DNA of 64,000 nucleotides from Phlebiopsis flavidoalba (GCA_035772785.1 JAOCPU010000082.1:1-64000), one strand, 5' to 3'. Counted from the stretch's first letter, positions 1-13,072 are shown. Notes: generated by a model not told the origin, from the sequence alone. Made by a program: numbers and translations.

Positions 1-3000
1 CAGGAAAAATGTTTGGTGGCAAATAACACGTCCTGGAATGGAAAATGAATCAAAATACATGGACTGAATGAAAAAAGAACTCTTACTTGAACCACCCTAA
101 ATCACTGGTTGGACATTGACAGAGGGTTTATTTGTGGTTTAGGGTGTTTATTTGGTTATTTTCAATTCAATGTGTTCAAATGGATTTAGATATGGATTTC
201 AACATGTAAATGTTTAATAATTTCCATTTCAACTTGCTCAATTAGTGTTCAATGTGTTCATGAGTTTATGGTGATGGTCATTTCAGTTTATAGGCTGATT
301 CATTATAACATGATATTGGTACTAATGTTTACTCTACTTTGACAGGTGAGCTACTAGTAATTGCAACAATTTCTACTACATACAACAGCATCAAAATAAA
401 ACTTGATCTACAGGGAGAGATGACTAGGCCAAATATAAAGTATGTGTCTACATGTACAAACCAAAGCAGGCAAGGCGGGGGCGGGGGCCTGTATTTGTCA
501 ACTTGTGTTTGGAACGGAGCAGGCAAAGCTCGGGTTGGAGCTTGTGCTTGGTCACATATGGTCGCCGTCATGAGCCTGCCGTTTGCGTGGGTAGGAACAC
601 GTCGGAGCAGGTGTCGGCCCTCCGCACGCCGGCGGGGTATGCGCTCGCGTGCGTACAGGCGAGCTGAGGCAGCCGGGTTCGGACGAGGCTTGTGCTCGTT
701 TGTGTACAGCTTTTTCTGTTGGCAGGAGTCGGACGGCGTGTGTCAGTGCACGGGCGGACCTGCGATCGAGTGCGTACAGATGACGTGGCTGGAGCGAGTG
801 AGTCGAGACGGCCAGTTGAAACAGCCTAACGTGCGTAGGGCTTGTGTTCGTTGTGTATGGCCGTCGTCGGTGGGCATGCGCTCGGCGCGAATGCGTGGGA
901 GTCCGTCGCGAGCATGCGTTGGACTGCGTTCCTGTGTGTTCGTTCACGTCCGGCCGTCCCTCGTGAGCCTCCTGATGCCTATTCGTGTACCGTCGGGGTT
1001 GCTGAGTATATTTGCCTTCGTTCGGAGTACGCACGCGGTGGGTCGCCGTGGGCTAAGCGTATGCGTTTGGGTTGGTGAATGCGAGGGATGTAGGGGCGTA
1101 CCTCGCAAGGGCGCATGCACGGTCCACGCGGCGCGTTTATGCTGTCGTGTTCGGGACGTTTCGTGCAGTCCGCAGACAGCGCCATGACTGGGCTGTCCGC
1201 TCGGTGCTCACGGGGACGGCGCGATGGCCGCGCTTTTCATGGTGCTTGCAGGTGATGTCGAGGCGCGGTGTTTGTGTTGGTCACGGACGGCGTCGCGGTC
1301 GTGACTGGGCTGGCACTGTTGGTAGCGGGCGACGGGTGCTCTTGCAGATGGCAACGAAGGCGTCGTTGGCCGTGTTGGTTGCCAATTCGGCGCGGTGACG
1401 GCGGTGCGCATGGCCGCGGCGGGAGTGGTGGACGGGTGTGGTGGCGCGGTTCATGGCAAGATACAAGAATGTCGTACTCACCTTGGGTCTTGGGAGCGCG
1501 CAACAGCACGCTCCCAGGCCTTCTGAATGCTATTGGGGCATCCTTTTTAGCTAGTTTTGGACGCCCCCCGGTGTGGTGACGGGGTCGCGTGGGATGAGCG
1601 CAAAACTTCATCATCTCCCCTCTTTAGGGGGTCACACGTGTGTGCGCGCAGCAGGGTCGGGCACGCACCTGGCGCTCGCCTCGAGCACACCGGCTCTTTC
1701 ATCCATCCCAAGCGTCGAACCAAGGGTGCATTGCACGCCTTGCCACGCGTTCCTCCACTCCCTAACGCGTGTCTTGACAGGTCCCAGTCTTGAGGGCGCG
1801 GTCGCGGGTGGTTCAGTTTTGGATTTGGGACCCGCGCGCGTGTTGAGCGGGGTTTGGCGGCGATTAGATCGTGCGCATGGTGGGGATGTGGGAGAGGTGA
1901 TTGGACTATCAAGGATCCAGTGGGAGATCCCCTTGTGTGAGCGACCCCCGAGAGTGGAGGAGGGCGCCGTTCTCGTGAACTGCTGAGGTGGATGGATGCG
2001 CGAAGTGCCAAGTCTCGCGGGCGCCTAGACTTGGAATGCGACGCGCGGCCAGCTCCGAGGCTTCCCCGAGGATTTTCCTCGGGCACCCGTCCCAGTTGGA
2101 TTCGGAAGCCCGAGGATGGCTCGGAGAGCTTCGGGCTGGATGTCTTCATGCGTAAAAGTGGGACGATACCGAGGATTTTTGAGGGGAAGCAGGGGATGTA
2201 GAGTTCGCGAGTTGAGTGCGCCATCGAGGCCGTTTTGATAGGATAGAGCGCGCACAAGTCTTGTCGCCGCGACAAGCACCAGTTTTGCTGACGACCAAGT
2301 ATTTCGTGACGCGCCGACCTACTGGAGTCCAGTGAGGTCAGATATCTTTTCTCATGTTGATTGCCTGTAAGTATGACCCATATTCAGTTTTTGTTTGTCT
2401 GACACATTCCACTTTTGTTTGTCAGAACTGGTGTGTCCTCTGATACATGGGGTTGTGATGACGATGAACTCACTGACTTGCCAGTCACTGTATTCTTAAC
2501 ACCCTGTTTATTACAAAGATACTTCCAGAAGATCATACAAATTACCATAAAGTGGACACTTGAGCACAAGAAAAAGTCTAGAACTTGTGCATAGCACTAG
2601 CATACCCTATAGAATACCTGGGTATTCAGCAACTATTATTCAGTTAATGAAACATTTAGAGCCATTTGTGATACATCAATAGAAACTCAGTCAAAACAAA
2701 GCTATTGATATCCTCATTCATAAAGCTACAGTAAAACTTGAGTAGTATACACAGTCACTGAGTGAATATCAAATATGCATGAGCACTCTATGTATAACCA
2801 AAACTAGACCAAAATAACTATCAAACATAATTTGAATATAAAGATGCTTTGAATACTAGATAAAGAAAACATAAACCTCATTTCACCACAATAAAAACCA
2901 AGTAAACAGCCTGCACTAAAGCTGAATTGAGGAGAAATAACAGCTCAATGGTATCAAAATATATAAACAGATTCAACATCAGTGATACACAATAGTAATA

Positions 3001-3370
3001 GAAAGCTAAACCAAATAAGTATATAGAAACATATTTAATCTCAGTTAAATAGGGGTAGAGTGAACTTTAAAATAGCTATCAGCAGAATGTGTTAACATGC
3101 TAAACACCAAATAAATGATGTCTAAATTGGATTTAAACCATATTGAAATAGGATAAAAAATATATAGACACATGTCAACAAGTAATAAATCAAAAGAAAA
3201 TCAAAAATAGACAATGTTGAATGTGAAATAAATGGATCATAAACAAAATACCTAATAAATGAAAAATAAACTAAAATGTACAGGTTCGGAATGGCAAATG
3301 AATCACTCTTACACTCTTGTATGGTTTATTGGTTTATTTTGGTTTATTTCAGCGAAGATTTTTCCTGATG
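1..3370. mobile_element. Element A: non-autonomous DNA transposon, left tip cut by window edge
   Basis: The right end, read inward on the minus strand, is CATCAGGAAAAATC (3357-3370). The window itself opens with CAGGAAAAAT, the same terminal repeat lacking only its first three bases, so the element is about 3.37 kb. It has AT-rich arms (1-340 and 2340-3370, with many AAATAAA/GTTTAT words) around a GC-rich middle (450-2330). It ends exactly where the Helitron helicase reading resumes on the minus strand. Long ORFs in the GC-rich part have arginine/cysteine-rich, compositionally driven translations and no recognisable domain. Repeat ends and part of the core match elements B and C. The superfamily is unproven; a CACTA/EnSpm-like origin is possible. 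Confidence 0.65.
1480..2110 (-). repeat. GC-rich core of element A, related to cores of B and C
   Basis: By eye this aligns, diverged but collinear, with 8026-8690 and 22052-22720. Shared landmarks include the GCCGTTCTCG...AAC block (1965-1980), the GCGTGTTGAGCGGG-type block (about 1838-1855) and the GGCGC..AGACTTGGAA-type block (2020-2040). On the minus strand, donor-like sites CCAAG|GTGAGTACG (about 1484-1497) and CCAG|GTGCGTGC (about 1662-1674) sit where B and C also have donors. No protein could be assembled with confidence. It may be a degenerate multi-exon minus-strand gene or an untranslated transcript. Confidence 0.5.
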
Positions 3371-6300
3371 TTCCTATATTGATGCCTGCTGTGTCGCTTC
3401 ACACTGTCCGTTTTTGTGCACCGTCGGGTTTACCTTGTAGTCATACAACGGTACTACCACCAACTGGAGGAAGCTGTGCAAAGTCGCCCGCAAATATCAT
3501 ATTGATACCTCCAAATCAACGTGGCTTACACGGCGAGCATGAGCCATACGCTCAGCAATTTTATACATACTAAGGCAGTCTAACATCGAAACTTCGTCCA
3601 TGAAAATGTAGTCTACATTCATCAGATTGCTTTCGGCAGTGGATTGTCGACGTTGCGCTTCCCGCCGCCCAGTGTCGAATACATTAAACCCTAACATGGA
3701 ATGGTAAGTAGATCCGGATATTAGAGACGCGGCCCGCACCAGTGGGCGCAAGACACATAAACCGATATGATTTGTTTCGTTCACCAAAGAAATGTATCAG
3801 AGCTTTTAATAACTTGTGACTTGCCTGTTCCCGCCATGCCGCCTAAAAATCACATCTTCAAACGGCCTTTTCAACATTAGTCCTGGAGGCATGTTGGGCA
3901 ACAATACTAAAAGCCTCGCTTTTGTTCTTCGTTAAGACTGAATTTTATAATTGTATCCTGATCAGGCACTCGTTTTGAGCGCTCGTATGAGGACAATCAC
4001 GCTCCAGGTATGACTCGTCAATAACTTTTACCACGTTTGAGGTGCTAGTGCTGGTTTCACCATGAACAATTTCATTTTGGGGTATGCCCCACCTTTGAGG
4101 ATTGTGGAACCTGAGCTGACCTTGAATCTAATATTGACTGCCTTGAGTGATTGCAATGATTCACCCCATTCAACGCATGTTTTTCCATGCCCTATAACGC
4201 GCTCAATTCTACATGCGTCTGTTGGTAGTCTATGAAGAGCACCAACGGAATCCATTAATCTGGTCGCATCTTGAGCAAGTGCCAGCCTGTCTCGTTCTTT
4301 CTTGCTATCCTCGTGAACATTACCAATATACGAATCTATACTCTCTCCAACGGCCTCATCCAACGTTCTATCCCCGTAATGCATATCATCCAAGCGCTCC
4401 TGCATATCCTCGGCCATGTCAAGTTCTATGTCTACGCCATTCTTCCGTTGCCTTCAAGAATTCATCCCTAGAATCATTGCACTCATACTTGAGATGGAAA
4501 TATTTCATAATATCCTGTTGTCGTTGTGAAAATGCATAATCCTGGAATGCTACCTCCCATGACATATCAAGCTTTTTAAGGTCCGATCCACGCCTCCAAG
4601 GTTTGAAGAAAGTTAGCATTGTCATGCAATAATCTTCTCTATTTCCTTTGTCCCTTCTCGGCAAACTGCCTCCTATGAAGTTAGGAACTTAGGCTTCGAA
4701 TTCAGATCGCCATTCGTACTCTGTGGGTACCATACTGTGGATGCTCTGATAAAAATCGGTGCAAACCAACATCCTCTTGGTTAGCCTGTCGTACAGTCTC
4801 TTTATGGTTACTGTGGGCTCTCCATTTCTTCATCGTCATCGACGTCACTTGTGTCACTGCCAATCATTGTTTCTGTTACGTTATTACTATGTGAATGTAA
4901 TTGATCAGAATTCTGAACGTCTTGTGTGATACGACTAGGTGAGACGAAATTTCGTTGGTCCCTTACAAGAGGGATCAATATAAGTCTCTCTACTTAATTC
5001 TTTTCTATCGGTAACGCCTCTATCTCTAAAGTAGTGATCAATAGCTGCTAGATGCTTGCAATGGGTCCATGACAGCCATTCAATATCGCCTACGGCATAC
5101 TCCACCAGAAAGTCCATTCGGCATTGAGCTCCACTTTTCCATCGGTGTCCATGAATACGTGTTACTAGAAATTCACCTTCACGTTCGAAGCGCATGTTTG
5201 GCATGGCCCGAAGTGATATCTTTTCCGATAGACGGGCCCAGTCGTATAATGACATATTATCGTATATTTGGGGTCGGTTTATATAGTCGGTAGTGGAAGA
5301 GAGTGGAACAACATCCTTCCCCTTTTTCAGACTTTCAGTAATAGTATCTTCTCATCCAAACGCGGCATTAGACGAAAAAGTCCCAGTTTTGTCCTCATGC
5401 TCACTCCCTGTCTTAAAGAATTGGTCTACAATAGATACGTAAGGCCCTCCAATAAAAGTTCTTGAAGGTATGGCTTGTATAATGATCGCCGTGTCCAAGT
5501 AAAATAAAGACATGCCATTGGTGCTCCAATTTCCGATTTTCGATATTAAACCTGTGGTAACAACTCTATTTATGACTTTTCTGGCACACTCCTTTGCTAC
5601 CATGACCAGTATTCGATGATGCATCAGAATCTTTTCTAAATGATGTTCTCAGTGCTTCAAACATTGTGTGCGTTTTCAACGGGCTTTTGGTAATATAGTC
5701 TGTTACATACGCAACAACAGCCTTCACAGAAGTGCCGGACAGTAAGCATGTAACATCACTATTGCACCGCAGTAAATACGTTGAGACCGGAGTGAATGTA
5801 TTTAGCCAAGCCTCACCTTTCTTCAACAGCAAGTAGCCGTTTTCAGGATCTATCCAAGTTGCCAAGACGGGTAACTCTAGGGAAGCGCGCCTTTGCAGTG
5901 CGTTTTCGACTGTGCATCCTCTTTTTTATTCTTTTCTCCTCCGCACCCATGCCGACACTCATGCACGTTACATCTCCATAGAAGTTCATTAACGGTGTCT
6001 CTATAATATTTCCACCACGGATCGTAGTTGGGATGCATGTATGACCTCGTAAAATGTTCATTTGGTACGCTGTCTTTGGCACCTGGATTTAAATCTGCTA
6101 CGAATTCGGAAGGAGCAACTGGTAGGGTCTCGGTCACACCAGGACCAGCAGACTTTGTCCTTTGAGCCATACGAGCAGACATCCGGTCCATATTTGTATC
6201 CATAAATTCCCCCATATGTACAGATTCGAGGTACTCTACGATACGCTGCTGAAATGTAGATGATGGATCTAGAATACGATCTCGTATCTCCTGCGGGGTT

Positions 6301-6864
6301 AATGCACTCTTAATCCATATGAGCATGTGCATATGAAGAGTCAGACGTCCTTGTTGCTCAACGGTTCCATAGTAACCCGCAGTTTCGCCATATATTCCGC
6401 GACGCTTTTTATTAAACGCAAGTACTCCCCCCAAATGGTCAATGAATGCCTCCGTAATTACTTTGAAAAACTTTGCGCAAGCAACCGGGTTATTGGCTAT
6501 TAGCTTATGCCGAGCGTCCTTGGATAGAAATGCCGGATATACTGTCTCCTTTGTATCCGCAAAATATATGGCAATGGGATGATTTTCATCTGAAGGTGCA
6601 AAGGTAATAAACCATGAAGGAGAACCCAAGGAGTACATTAGTGACCATATTTCATTGCGCATCCTACGTCTATTGGTGACCGACCCATCAACTCGTGATG
6701 GGTGACGAAATCAATATCAGACAGCAAGCGAAAACACTCCTTATGCTTCTCAGTTTCAGCTTTGTATTCGCCAGCCTTTAGACGTTCTACAACCTCATCA
6801 AGCGTGGAATCGTCTATACTGAACAAACGCTCCACTACACGGTCAAAGTTGCTTCTTCTGGCCA
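3371..6864 (-). pseudogene. Helitron-type Rep/helicase, C-terminal two thirds
   Basis: Continuation of the Helitron gene after element B. Read from right to left, the Rep-like part starts with ARRSNFDRVVERL, passes the HUH-type histidine motif in GRLTLHMHMLIWIK (near 6320-6345), and continues to a Cys/His cluster (CNVHECRHGCGG, near 5945) and the block around SLYDWARLSEK (near 5235). A PIF1/SF1 helicase follows: Walker A GMAGTGKS (about 3818-3842), a Walker B-like FMDEVSMLD (near 3600) and GDFAQLPPVGG (about 3450). The product would nick and unwind DNA for rolling-circle transposition. Several frameshifts separate the blocks (near 5870, 5620, 4930, 4420, 4000, 3500), and the 3' side is cut at 3370 by element A. 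The call rests on motifs diagnostic of fungal Helitrons; the copy is not functional as written. Confidence 0.85.
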
Positions 6865-7500
6865 CATCAGGGAAAATCCCGTGAATAAGAAACACTTCTT
6901 TGTTGTTACACTGTTAGTTGCTGTTACTGGTGTTACCTGCCTGTTATCTACATATTTCAACATTACCTCCATTACCTGGTGGTTTCTGATTTCCAATTTA
7001 TTCTTGAGCTGATTCTTGGTTTCTATCTGTTAGTCTATCATTTCTTGTTCATTTTTGTGCAGTTCATGTTTCATTTTTCCATTTAGCGGCTATTAACACA
7101 GTGTTATATGGTTAAATCTCATTAGCCAGTTTCTTCATAGTTTGCTGTCTGTTTCTGTTTAGTCACATGGTTAGTTTTTGTTACACCCTCCTTTCCCTAT
7201 TGGTAGCAGTTTCTGTATAGTTTTGATCGTTAGCTTTCGTGGTTTGGTCCTTAGCTAGTTGTTTCAGTGCCATTTGTTGAGTATGCCTGGGATGTATACA
7301 AATGACTCACAGATTCTGACTATCTTATAGTGTTTGGTATTCCACCAAAGCTCCATACTAGAGTCAAATTTGTACAATATTGCTATTCATCAATTCATGT
7401 AGCTGTAGATCATGTTGTACAATTATTATATGAATTAAAAAAACATATTTTATAATCTCCCAAATATTAATCTATAAAACAATCTTTGCATCGTAATTGG

Positions 7501-7560
7501 CCTTGTTGCATTGAAGTCGACCTTGTCACGTTGCAGTCGGCCTTGTTGCGTTGCAGTCGG
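7501..7560. repeat. Three 20-bp tandem repeats in element B
   Basis: Three consecutive 20-base units of the form CCTTGTYRCRTTGMAGTCGR begin at 7501, 7521 and 7541. They are diverged by a few bases and followed by looser CTTGT-containing copies to about 7680. They occupy the same relative place, upstream of the core, as the 9-bp array of element C. Confidence 0.8.
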
Positions 7561-8025
7561 CCTTGTTTGCGCCATGTTCAGCATTGCCACAGTTTTCCTC
7601 GTCATGCCATTGTCATCTTGTCGCTGTATTTCGTAGTTGTCCTTGTCACGTCTCAGCTGCCCTTGTCATGCCACCTCTAGGCCGGGACATGGCTGTTGTG
7701 TTGTAGCCAACATGCCGTGGTGACCCTCGTGGTGTGGCAGACACCTTTCTCGTGGCGTTTGTATCATGTCGCGTCTTGGCTGTTTGTATCCTGCAATCCA
7801 TGTCGCATCACGGCCATCTGCGTCATATTTGTCATGTAGCGGCCGTCGCGCACAGGCAGACATAACGCAGTCATGCTCGTCGCGTGGTGATTTTAAAACT
7901 GTGGTCGTCCACAAGGTGGTCGGCGGGTATGCGCGGTGCATGAGTCTGCGGCCTGAACGCGCAACCAAACATCAGTCAGCACTGAGTTGACGCGTTCGGT
8001 GGGAGCTTTAATAAACAGGTGCCCG

Positions 8026-8690
8026 TCTTGGCTCCCAGGCGTCTTCGGTACTCATTTGTGCGCATAGGAGGGGTCTCTGGTTGGGGGAGTAGTGAAGTAA
8101 CAGGGAAGGAAGCGTACCTCGGGTGGTTGAGCCTGCAGAGTCGCCGCAGCGGATATCAAAAACAAAGATAAATGATTTACACACCTTCTTTGAAAACTTA
8201 CACACTCCTGGAGTGTGTATGGTGGAATAGTTACGAGCGATATCACGTGTAATCAGCTCGGCTCAACCGTTCTTTGGTGTGCGCGTCAGAGGGCCAGTCG
8301 CGCACCTTGGTCATCGAGCCCGCAGACTCGCCTAGATCCATCTAATGCCAAAAGCTTTGCCATACATACCTTGGCAGCCCCCTGCAGCAATCTTGAGGGC
8401 CGACACCGCCGTGCTTGAAGAGACGGCGCCGTTATTGGTGAGGTCGGCACTATGTGCGCGTGCTGAAACAGAGCCGGGCGACTAGCGAGACCGCATTGGA
8501 GGGAGCATGGAGCATTTCAGAGGCTTCGAAAGAAGCCCCTGCGTGAAAACGAGAGGGATGGGAGCCGCCGTTCTCGCGAACGGCGGCGGAGGATGGAAGA
8601 GAGAGACCAAGGGCCGCGGGCGCTCCGGACTTGGAACGCGTCGACGCGTTGGGCGCAAGCGCACCCTGTCGCGCGTCGACAGCATGCTCG
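8026..8690 (-). repeat. GC-rich core of element B
   Basis: Collinear with 22052-22720 of element C: TCTTGGCTCCCA.G.GTCTTCGG, CGTACCT.., the ACACTC.TGGAG.G block, CGCCGTGCTTGAA and GCCGCCGTTCTCG all recur in order. It is less closely related to 1480-2110 of A. On the minus strand GAG|GTACGC (about 8112-8121), AAG|GTGTGT (about 8178-8188), AAG|GTGCGC (about 8303-8313) and AAG|GTATGT (about 8364-8374) look like 5' splice sites, three of them matched in C at equivalent places. The short segments before the donors resemble each other (CTGCRGGCTCRA...), suggesting duplicated small exons. No protein family was recognised. Confidence 0.55.
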
Positions 8691-10592
8691 CGTGCGCGCG
8701 CAAGCGCCTGGTTCAACTTTCGTTCTGCACTCCACCATCCGCCGTCGTTCGTTCGCGAAACGGCGGCGCAACTCTTTTCTCTTTCGCACAAGAGCCTCTT
8801 TGGAGGCTCTTGATGGACCCCTATTCCCACTCATATCGCTTTGCTCCGACCACAGCACCGCGCGACGGCCCACGCGTGACGATTCTCGTCCACCGGATGC
8901 AAGACTCGACCAGCACCGCTGGCAACGCGGAACCGACGCGACGTGACATTCGAAAGGTGTCAAGAATGGCCGGAGAGAAATGCGCAGGATGCACAGTCCG
9001 GCCTTATGCGGGACAAATGAGGCCTGTTGGGCCCAACGGTACGAGGTGAGCAGGACGGCCAATCTTTCGTCTTTGCGAGCTGACCCCCAGCCATGCCCGC
9101 TTGTATGCGCACGTGCAATGCATGTGCGCAGTCAGCGGGTGCTACTCTCGTATGCCCACGTCGTGCCCCCGCCCCAGCACCCATATTCTCACCCAGCCCC
9201 GGAACCTCCTGCGACGCCCCGGAAGCAATGAGACAGTGTGACAAGGTGTGCTGGGCACACTTGTCAACGCCTAGAGTCAATGGAACGAGCCCATGCGCTC
9301 AAGGCTACAGGTGCGTGCCCGACCTTATTGCTTGCGCGCGTATATGCTTAGCCCCCACTGCGACCCCCTTCACCGTCCATCCAAACCAACGCCCTGGCCC
9401 GAGAACAAACACGATAACGCAAGACGCCTCTATGGCAGTTATTCATGCTCGCGCACGACCGTACATCAAAACTGTGCGCGCGAGCTTACAAGGTGCGTCG
9501 TTGCTTTCTAATCCCAGGCCTGTCATTCCGTGCTCTCCCGTGGCCACACGCGTATGGACGAACACCAAACCCACGGCCGACACCGGCCGTGCAGGAACGA
9601 GAGACGAGCTTTGTCTCAAAACTCCTTTGTTCATGCCCTCTCGTTCCCTCTTGCCCGTCTGCTCTCCCTCACCCTGCCGCGCACGTACACACGCGAGCAC
9701 TGGGTTGCTTGCACTTACTCAAACACAGACCCACGACGGCCAACACCGGTGACTGTACACAAAATGAAGACGAGTCCTGCCTGAGCTCGCCCAGCCTGAT
9801 TCACGCCGCCCGCCACAGCTCAATCCCGAACGTACACGAGCACCGCGCTCAAGCACCACCACATCACTGGCCCCAGCCCTTGCTACCCCGCGCCATTCTG
9901 CCCTCGCCTTTGTGCGCACGCTGTGGCACCCGCCGCCTTCCTCGTGTGTGGACTTGGGTTACTGCGCCCTTCCCTGCACTTTTACTGTTACTGTCGCCAT
10001 GACACCTACACACACAAGGATCAAGACAACAACAGTGCCTTCAAGAAGGACTACATGAACAACAAGAAACACAAGATTCAAAGTAAGCCAAGACAGGTGG
10101 AGAAAGAGGAAGAGTAGAAGTAGTATTAACAGGATTGATACTGCTCAAAATGAGCTGCTTGTATGCTATGTCCTCAGAATGACAATGCAAGTTTGCAATT
10201 GCATGTGTACTGTGTGAAATAAGAGTGCAATAGTGTTGAGCTAACAGCCTAACAAGAAAACCAACTGAATAACAGACAAACTGGAAAACAGTGGAACAGT
10301 CAGGAAATAACTAGGAAACAGTCAGGAAACACTCAAATCAGAAAACACATTAACACTGAAAACCAGCAAACATGGAAACAAAATAACAACAAAGAAATCA
10401 CCAAGAAACAGCCAGGAAACACTCAAGAAATGCTCAAGAAACAGCCAAGAAATGGCTAGGAAACAAACTAATGTCAGAGCCTTGCAAAGTTTGCGTTAAA
10501 AAACGCTTCTTAACCATTACTTCATTAGTTTGTGTTTCCTGGGAGTTTCTTGGTTTAGAAATGTTTCTTATTGACCTGGATTTTCCCTGATG

Positions 10593-12326
10593 CAGCAGAT
10601 ATGACCCTGTGGTACTATTTTTTATTTGCTCATCATTGAAAGCAATCAAGGTGAATGTTCTATCAGTTTGAAATCGCTTGTCGTGATAATTTAACAGACA
10701 TTTTCTTTCTTTCAGCTGCCGACAACGAATGAAACATTCGGTTATTTCCTATACCACCAAGTCCATACGGGAAAAGCCACGGAAACATCTGAGGATACAA
10801 TTGAGGATTTGAGTACGTTGATTCTGGTTCGGCATTCTGTCCTATTGCCAATGCTTTACCTCCTTTACGGAAGTGTTCGGCGGCAGCGCATCTTCAGCTC
10901 CTTATTATTATTATTTTCCATCAAGAGAGTCGCATCCTCAACCGTTAATACATGCACGGTAAACGTTACACTCGCCTTCCGTAGTACCGGAATCATCTGA
11001 TGAATCGTGCACTGCGGTTTCTTCTGGAGCTTTTTGTATAATTTGATAGGTGATAATCAACCATAACAGGTGGGTTCGTGTCTGAATAGCTGTCTAAATT
11101 TTCGGTCAATATCTCTATGTCACGATAGTCCGTATGGTTAAGCCGTAGCCATTCCAATGCGTTCACAAACTCGGTTTTTTTTGCGGATGAGGAAAGGGGT
11201 GCGTTTGTAATCTTCCTCTGTGGGAGGCGTGGGACCAATGAATATAAAAGCAAGTACCTCGTCTAAATCTTCTTGCGGTGGAGGAAGCTTGTTGTAAACT
11301 TTGAATGTTGGTAAGGCATGACATATTGCATTTGCTCTCATTTTGTGCATACCCGATTTCTCTACACGCACAACGCACGCATTGTGTACAACTCTTGATA
11401 TAATTAATTGCTCCGTCCAGTGCAGATCCTGAAGTACCTCTGGTATGTCACCAATCCACAACCCGTTAGCTAGAGCGTTGACAGGAATTTCTCCATCCCG
11501 CACCGAATTAGCGCAGCTGTGACAAATATCATGACATTTGCCATCCAACACTGGTCCTCAAATATTTGACGTCTAGTGTTGGATCATCGTCGCTCTGACG
11601 CTCCTTTCTAGTCACACCAGGGACCTCAAGACAAGTCAGAGGATAATTAAGGGACGAAATTGGAGATAACAACGAAGCATGAGTAAGACATCCACACACT
11701 GCACATCCTCTTTCGGCAAGGTTTTCTATTGATAACGCTTGTTTAAACTCTTCAATCGTCTGCCCAACAATTTCATTATTCAAAGGCGGAGGTGGAAATT
11801 TCTTGTCCTCTATATTTGCCAGTCGATTATTGGTATATGTCTCCCGTTGTGTAGGGCGCAACTGTGACCATCTTTGGTGTCTCAAATATTTTGAAGGCAT
11901 TACAGACTCAAACACTGTATAAAACTCTGGACAGAAATGACATTGATGCTCGGTAAGAACTCTGGTAAGACGGTTGATGTCCATCATTCTCATTCCACGG
12001 CATTCGCCATGTAATTGAGCCACTTGCCAAAGCATATCGCGCGATAAAGAATCAATTAGAACACTTAGTGGAATATTGACAGCAATTGCATTGGATGGTA
12101 TAAGATTTACGTTTAAAACGGATACATATGATGTTACACGATATGAAACATCTGGACTGACGGCACCATGCCGGGGATAGCCATCAAATTCATCCACAGT
12201 CCAGAGACGTTTTTCGATAGGGTCCTCGCACACCACCTCCAATTTGCGAAAGTTCATCATGCACACCGCGAGATAACTCCTCGACAGAGCTTGTGGGTAG
12301 CCGAACATGTGATATGGGGCCGCCAT
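10593..12326 (-). pseudogene. Helitron-type Rep/helicase, N-terminal third
   Basis: Start of the Helitron gene, read leftward. A segment with CHFCPEFYTVFE and CAVCGCLTHASLL (12.0-11.7 kb) is followed by a Cys-containing DUF6570-like block (CHDICHSCANSVRDGE, ALANGLWIGDIPEVLQDLHW, 11.54-11.2 kb). An acidic linker follows, and then the Helitron_like_N start PQLYPQMFPWLFPYGLGG (near 10780) to DEQIKNSTTGSYLL (near 10610), where element B interrupts. Frameshifts lie near 11545, 11200 and 10990. Codons upstream of about 12170 are open but not clearly part of the family. The order of domains and their continuation at 6864 show this is one gene with the fragment beyond B. Non-functional as written. 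Confidence 0.82.
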
Positions 12327-13072
12327 GGCTTAGTCTCATTTATCGGACGAAGCTCAATGTTATGCCGAAGGATGCTTTCACGCATGCCGACGCTGGCGTA
12401 GATAGGCGTCAAACGCTGTATGTCATGCCAGTCATGCCGACGCATATTTCCACATCGGCATATATGGCGTACGACCCGCACCGTACGATATACAGAGCGA
12501 AGCGGAAGATATACAATGATGTTGACGCAAGATTCCAACTTGTAACATAGGATTGGTACGATGTGTACCCAGATGGGAGTATTATTGCGGAAATGACTTA
12601 TGCCGGGAATTGATTCTTGAACAAACGTTTCGTTCGAAGGACCGACGCTATGAAGCGCACCATTTGACATGCGAATCGAGGATATATCTAAATAATTGAG
12701 TCGCATATTGAAAGATCTGTTTAAATGGTAGCCGATGTATTGCAGATGATTAAACGTGAGGACAAGCAAATACGAACAAGTCTCTGATGATCTGACAGGT
12801 GTGTGGACAACACAAAGGTTTATCGTTGCAGATGAGTGCACGGGTCTTTCTGGGATGGCGCCCGGCATAGCCATACCATTAACTGGCACGAACTTGTACA
12901 AGGTGTTCGCCGAACCTGGGACAACATGGTCCTGTCCATAGCTCTGTGCTTCGCCAACATAATTGTTGCGAATATCCTGTAGTGCATGCAAGTGAGTTCT
13001 AGGGTGTGTAGCAACGAACGTACATATGAGGGCCACAAATAGGAGTGAAATGACGTGCAGCTTTGGCAACAT
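12257..13072 (-). CDS. Unrecognised open frame with a signal-like N-terminus
   Basis: A minus-strand frame starts at an ATG at 13072 and begins MLPKLHVISLLFVALICTFV, a hydrophobic stretch resembling a signal peptide. About 60 residues later there is a possible intron (about 12825-12760). The frame continues through an ordinary-looking stretch rich in H, N and S, then overlaps the presumed start of the Helitron frame. Four copies of the ATGCCGA motif lie in its 3' part (12362-12461). No domain was recognised. It may be a real secreted-protein gene truncated by the Helitron or a chance frame. Confidence 0.3.
   Translation of the reverse strand: MLPKLHVISLLFVALICTFVATHPRTHLHALQDIRNNYVGEAQSYGQDHVVPGSANTLYKFVPVNGMAMPGAIPERPVHSSATINLCVVHTPVRSSETCSYLLVLTFNHLQYIGYHLNRSFNMRLNYLDISSIRMSNGALHSVGPSNETFVQESIPGISHFRNNTPIWVHIVPILCYKLESCVNIIVYLPLRSVYRTVRVVRHICRCGNMRRHDWHDIQRLTPIYASVGMRESILRHNIELRPINETKPWRPHITCSATHKLCRGVISRCA

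Larger units (their letters stand above)
6865..10592. mobile_element. Element B: 3.73 kb non-autonomous DNA transposon inside the Helitron gene
   Basis: Terminal inverted repeats are a perfect CATCAGGGAAAATCC (6865-6879) and its complement (10578-10592), extended imperfectly by AATAAGAAAC. The dinucleotide CA flanks both sides (6863-6864, 10593-10594), a probable target duplication. Removing the element plus one CA/TG copy leaves the Helitron frame open across the site (SYLL-ARRSNFD). AT-rich arms (6880-7480; 10010-10577) hold many CAGGAAAC/CAAGAAAC words on the right. The middle (7490-10000) is GC-rich. No transposase was recognised; ORFs at 8.5-9.9 kb are Arg/Pro/Cys-rich compositional frames. 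It is in the same orientation as A and C. Confidence 0.75.

Noticed and set aside
339..1187. A 282-codon plus-strand frame in element A
   Set aside because: Arg/Cys/Trp-rich translation, open in several frames at once, and in the GC-rich transposon body without any motif.
8507..10002. Several 100-220 codon overlapping frames in element B
   Set aside because: Open frames on both strands and in several phases are typical of GC-rich non-coding DNA; no conserved motif was found.
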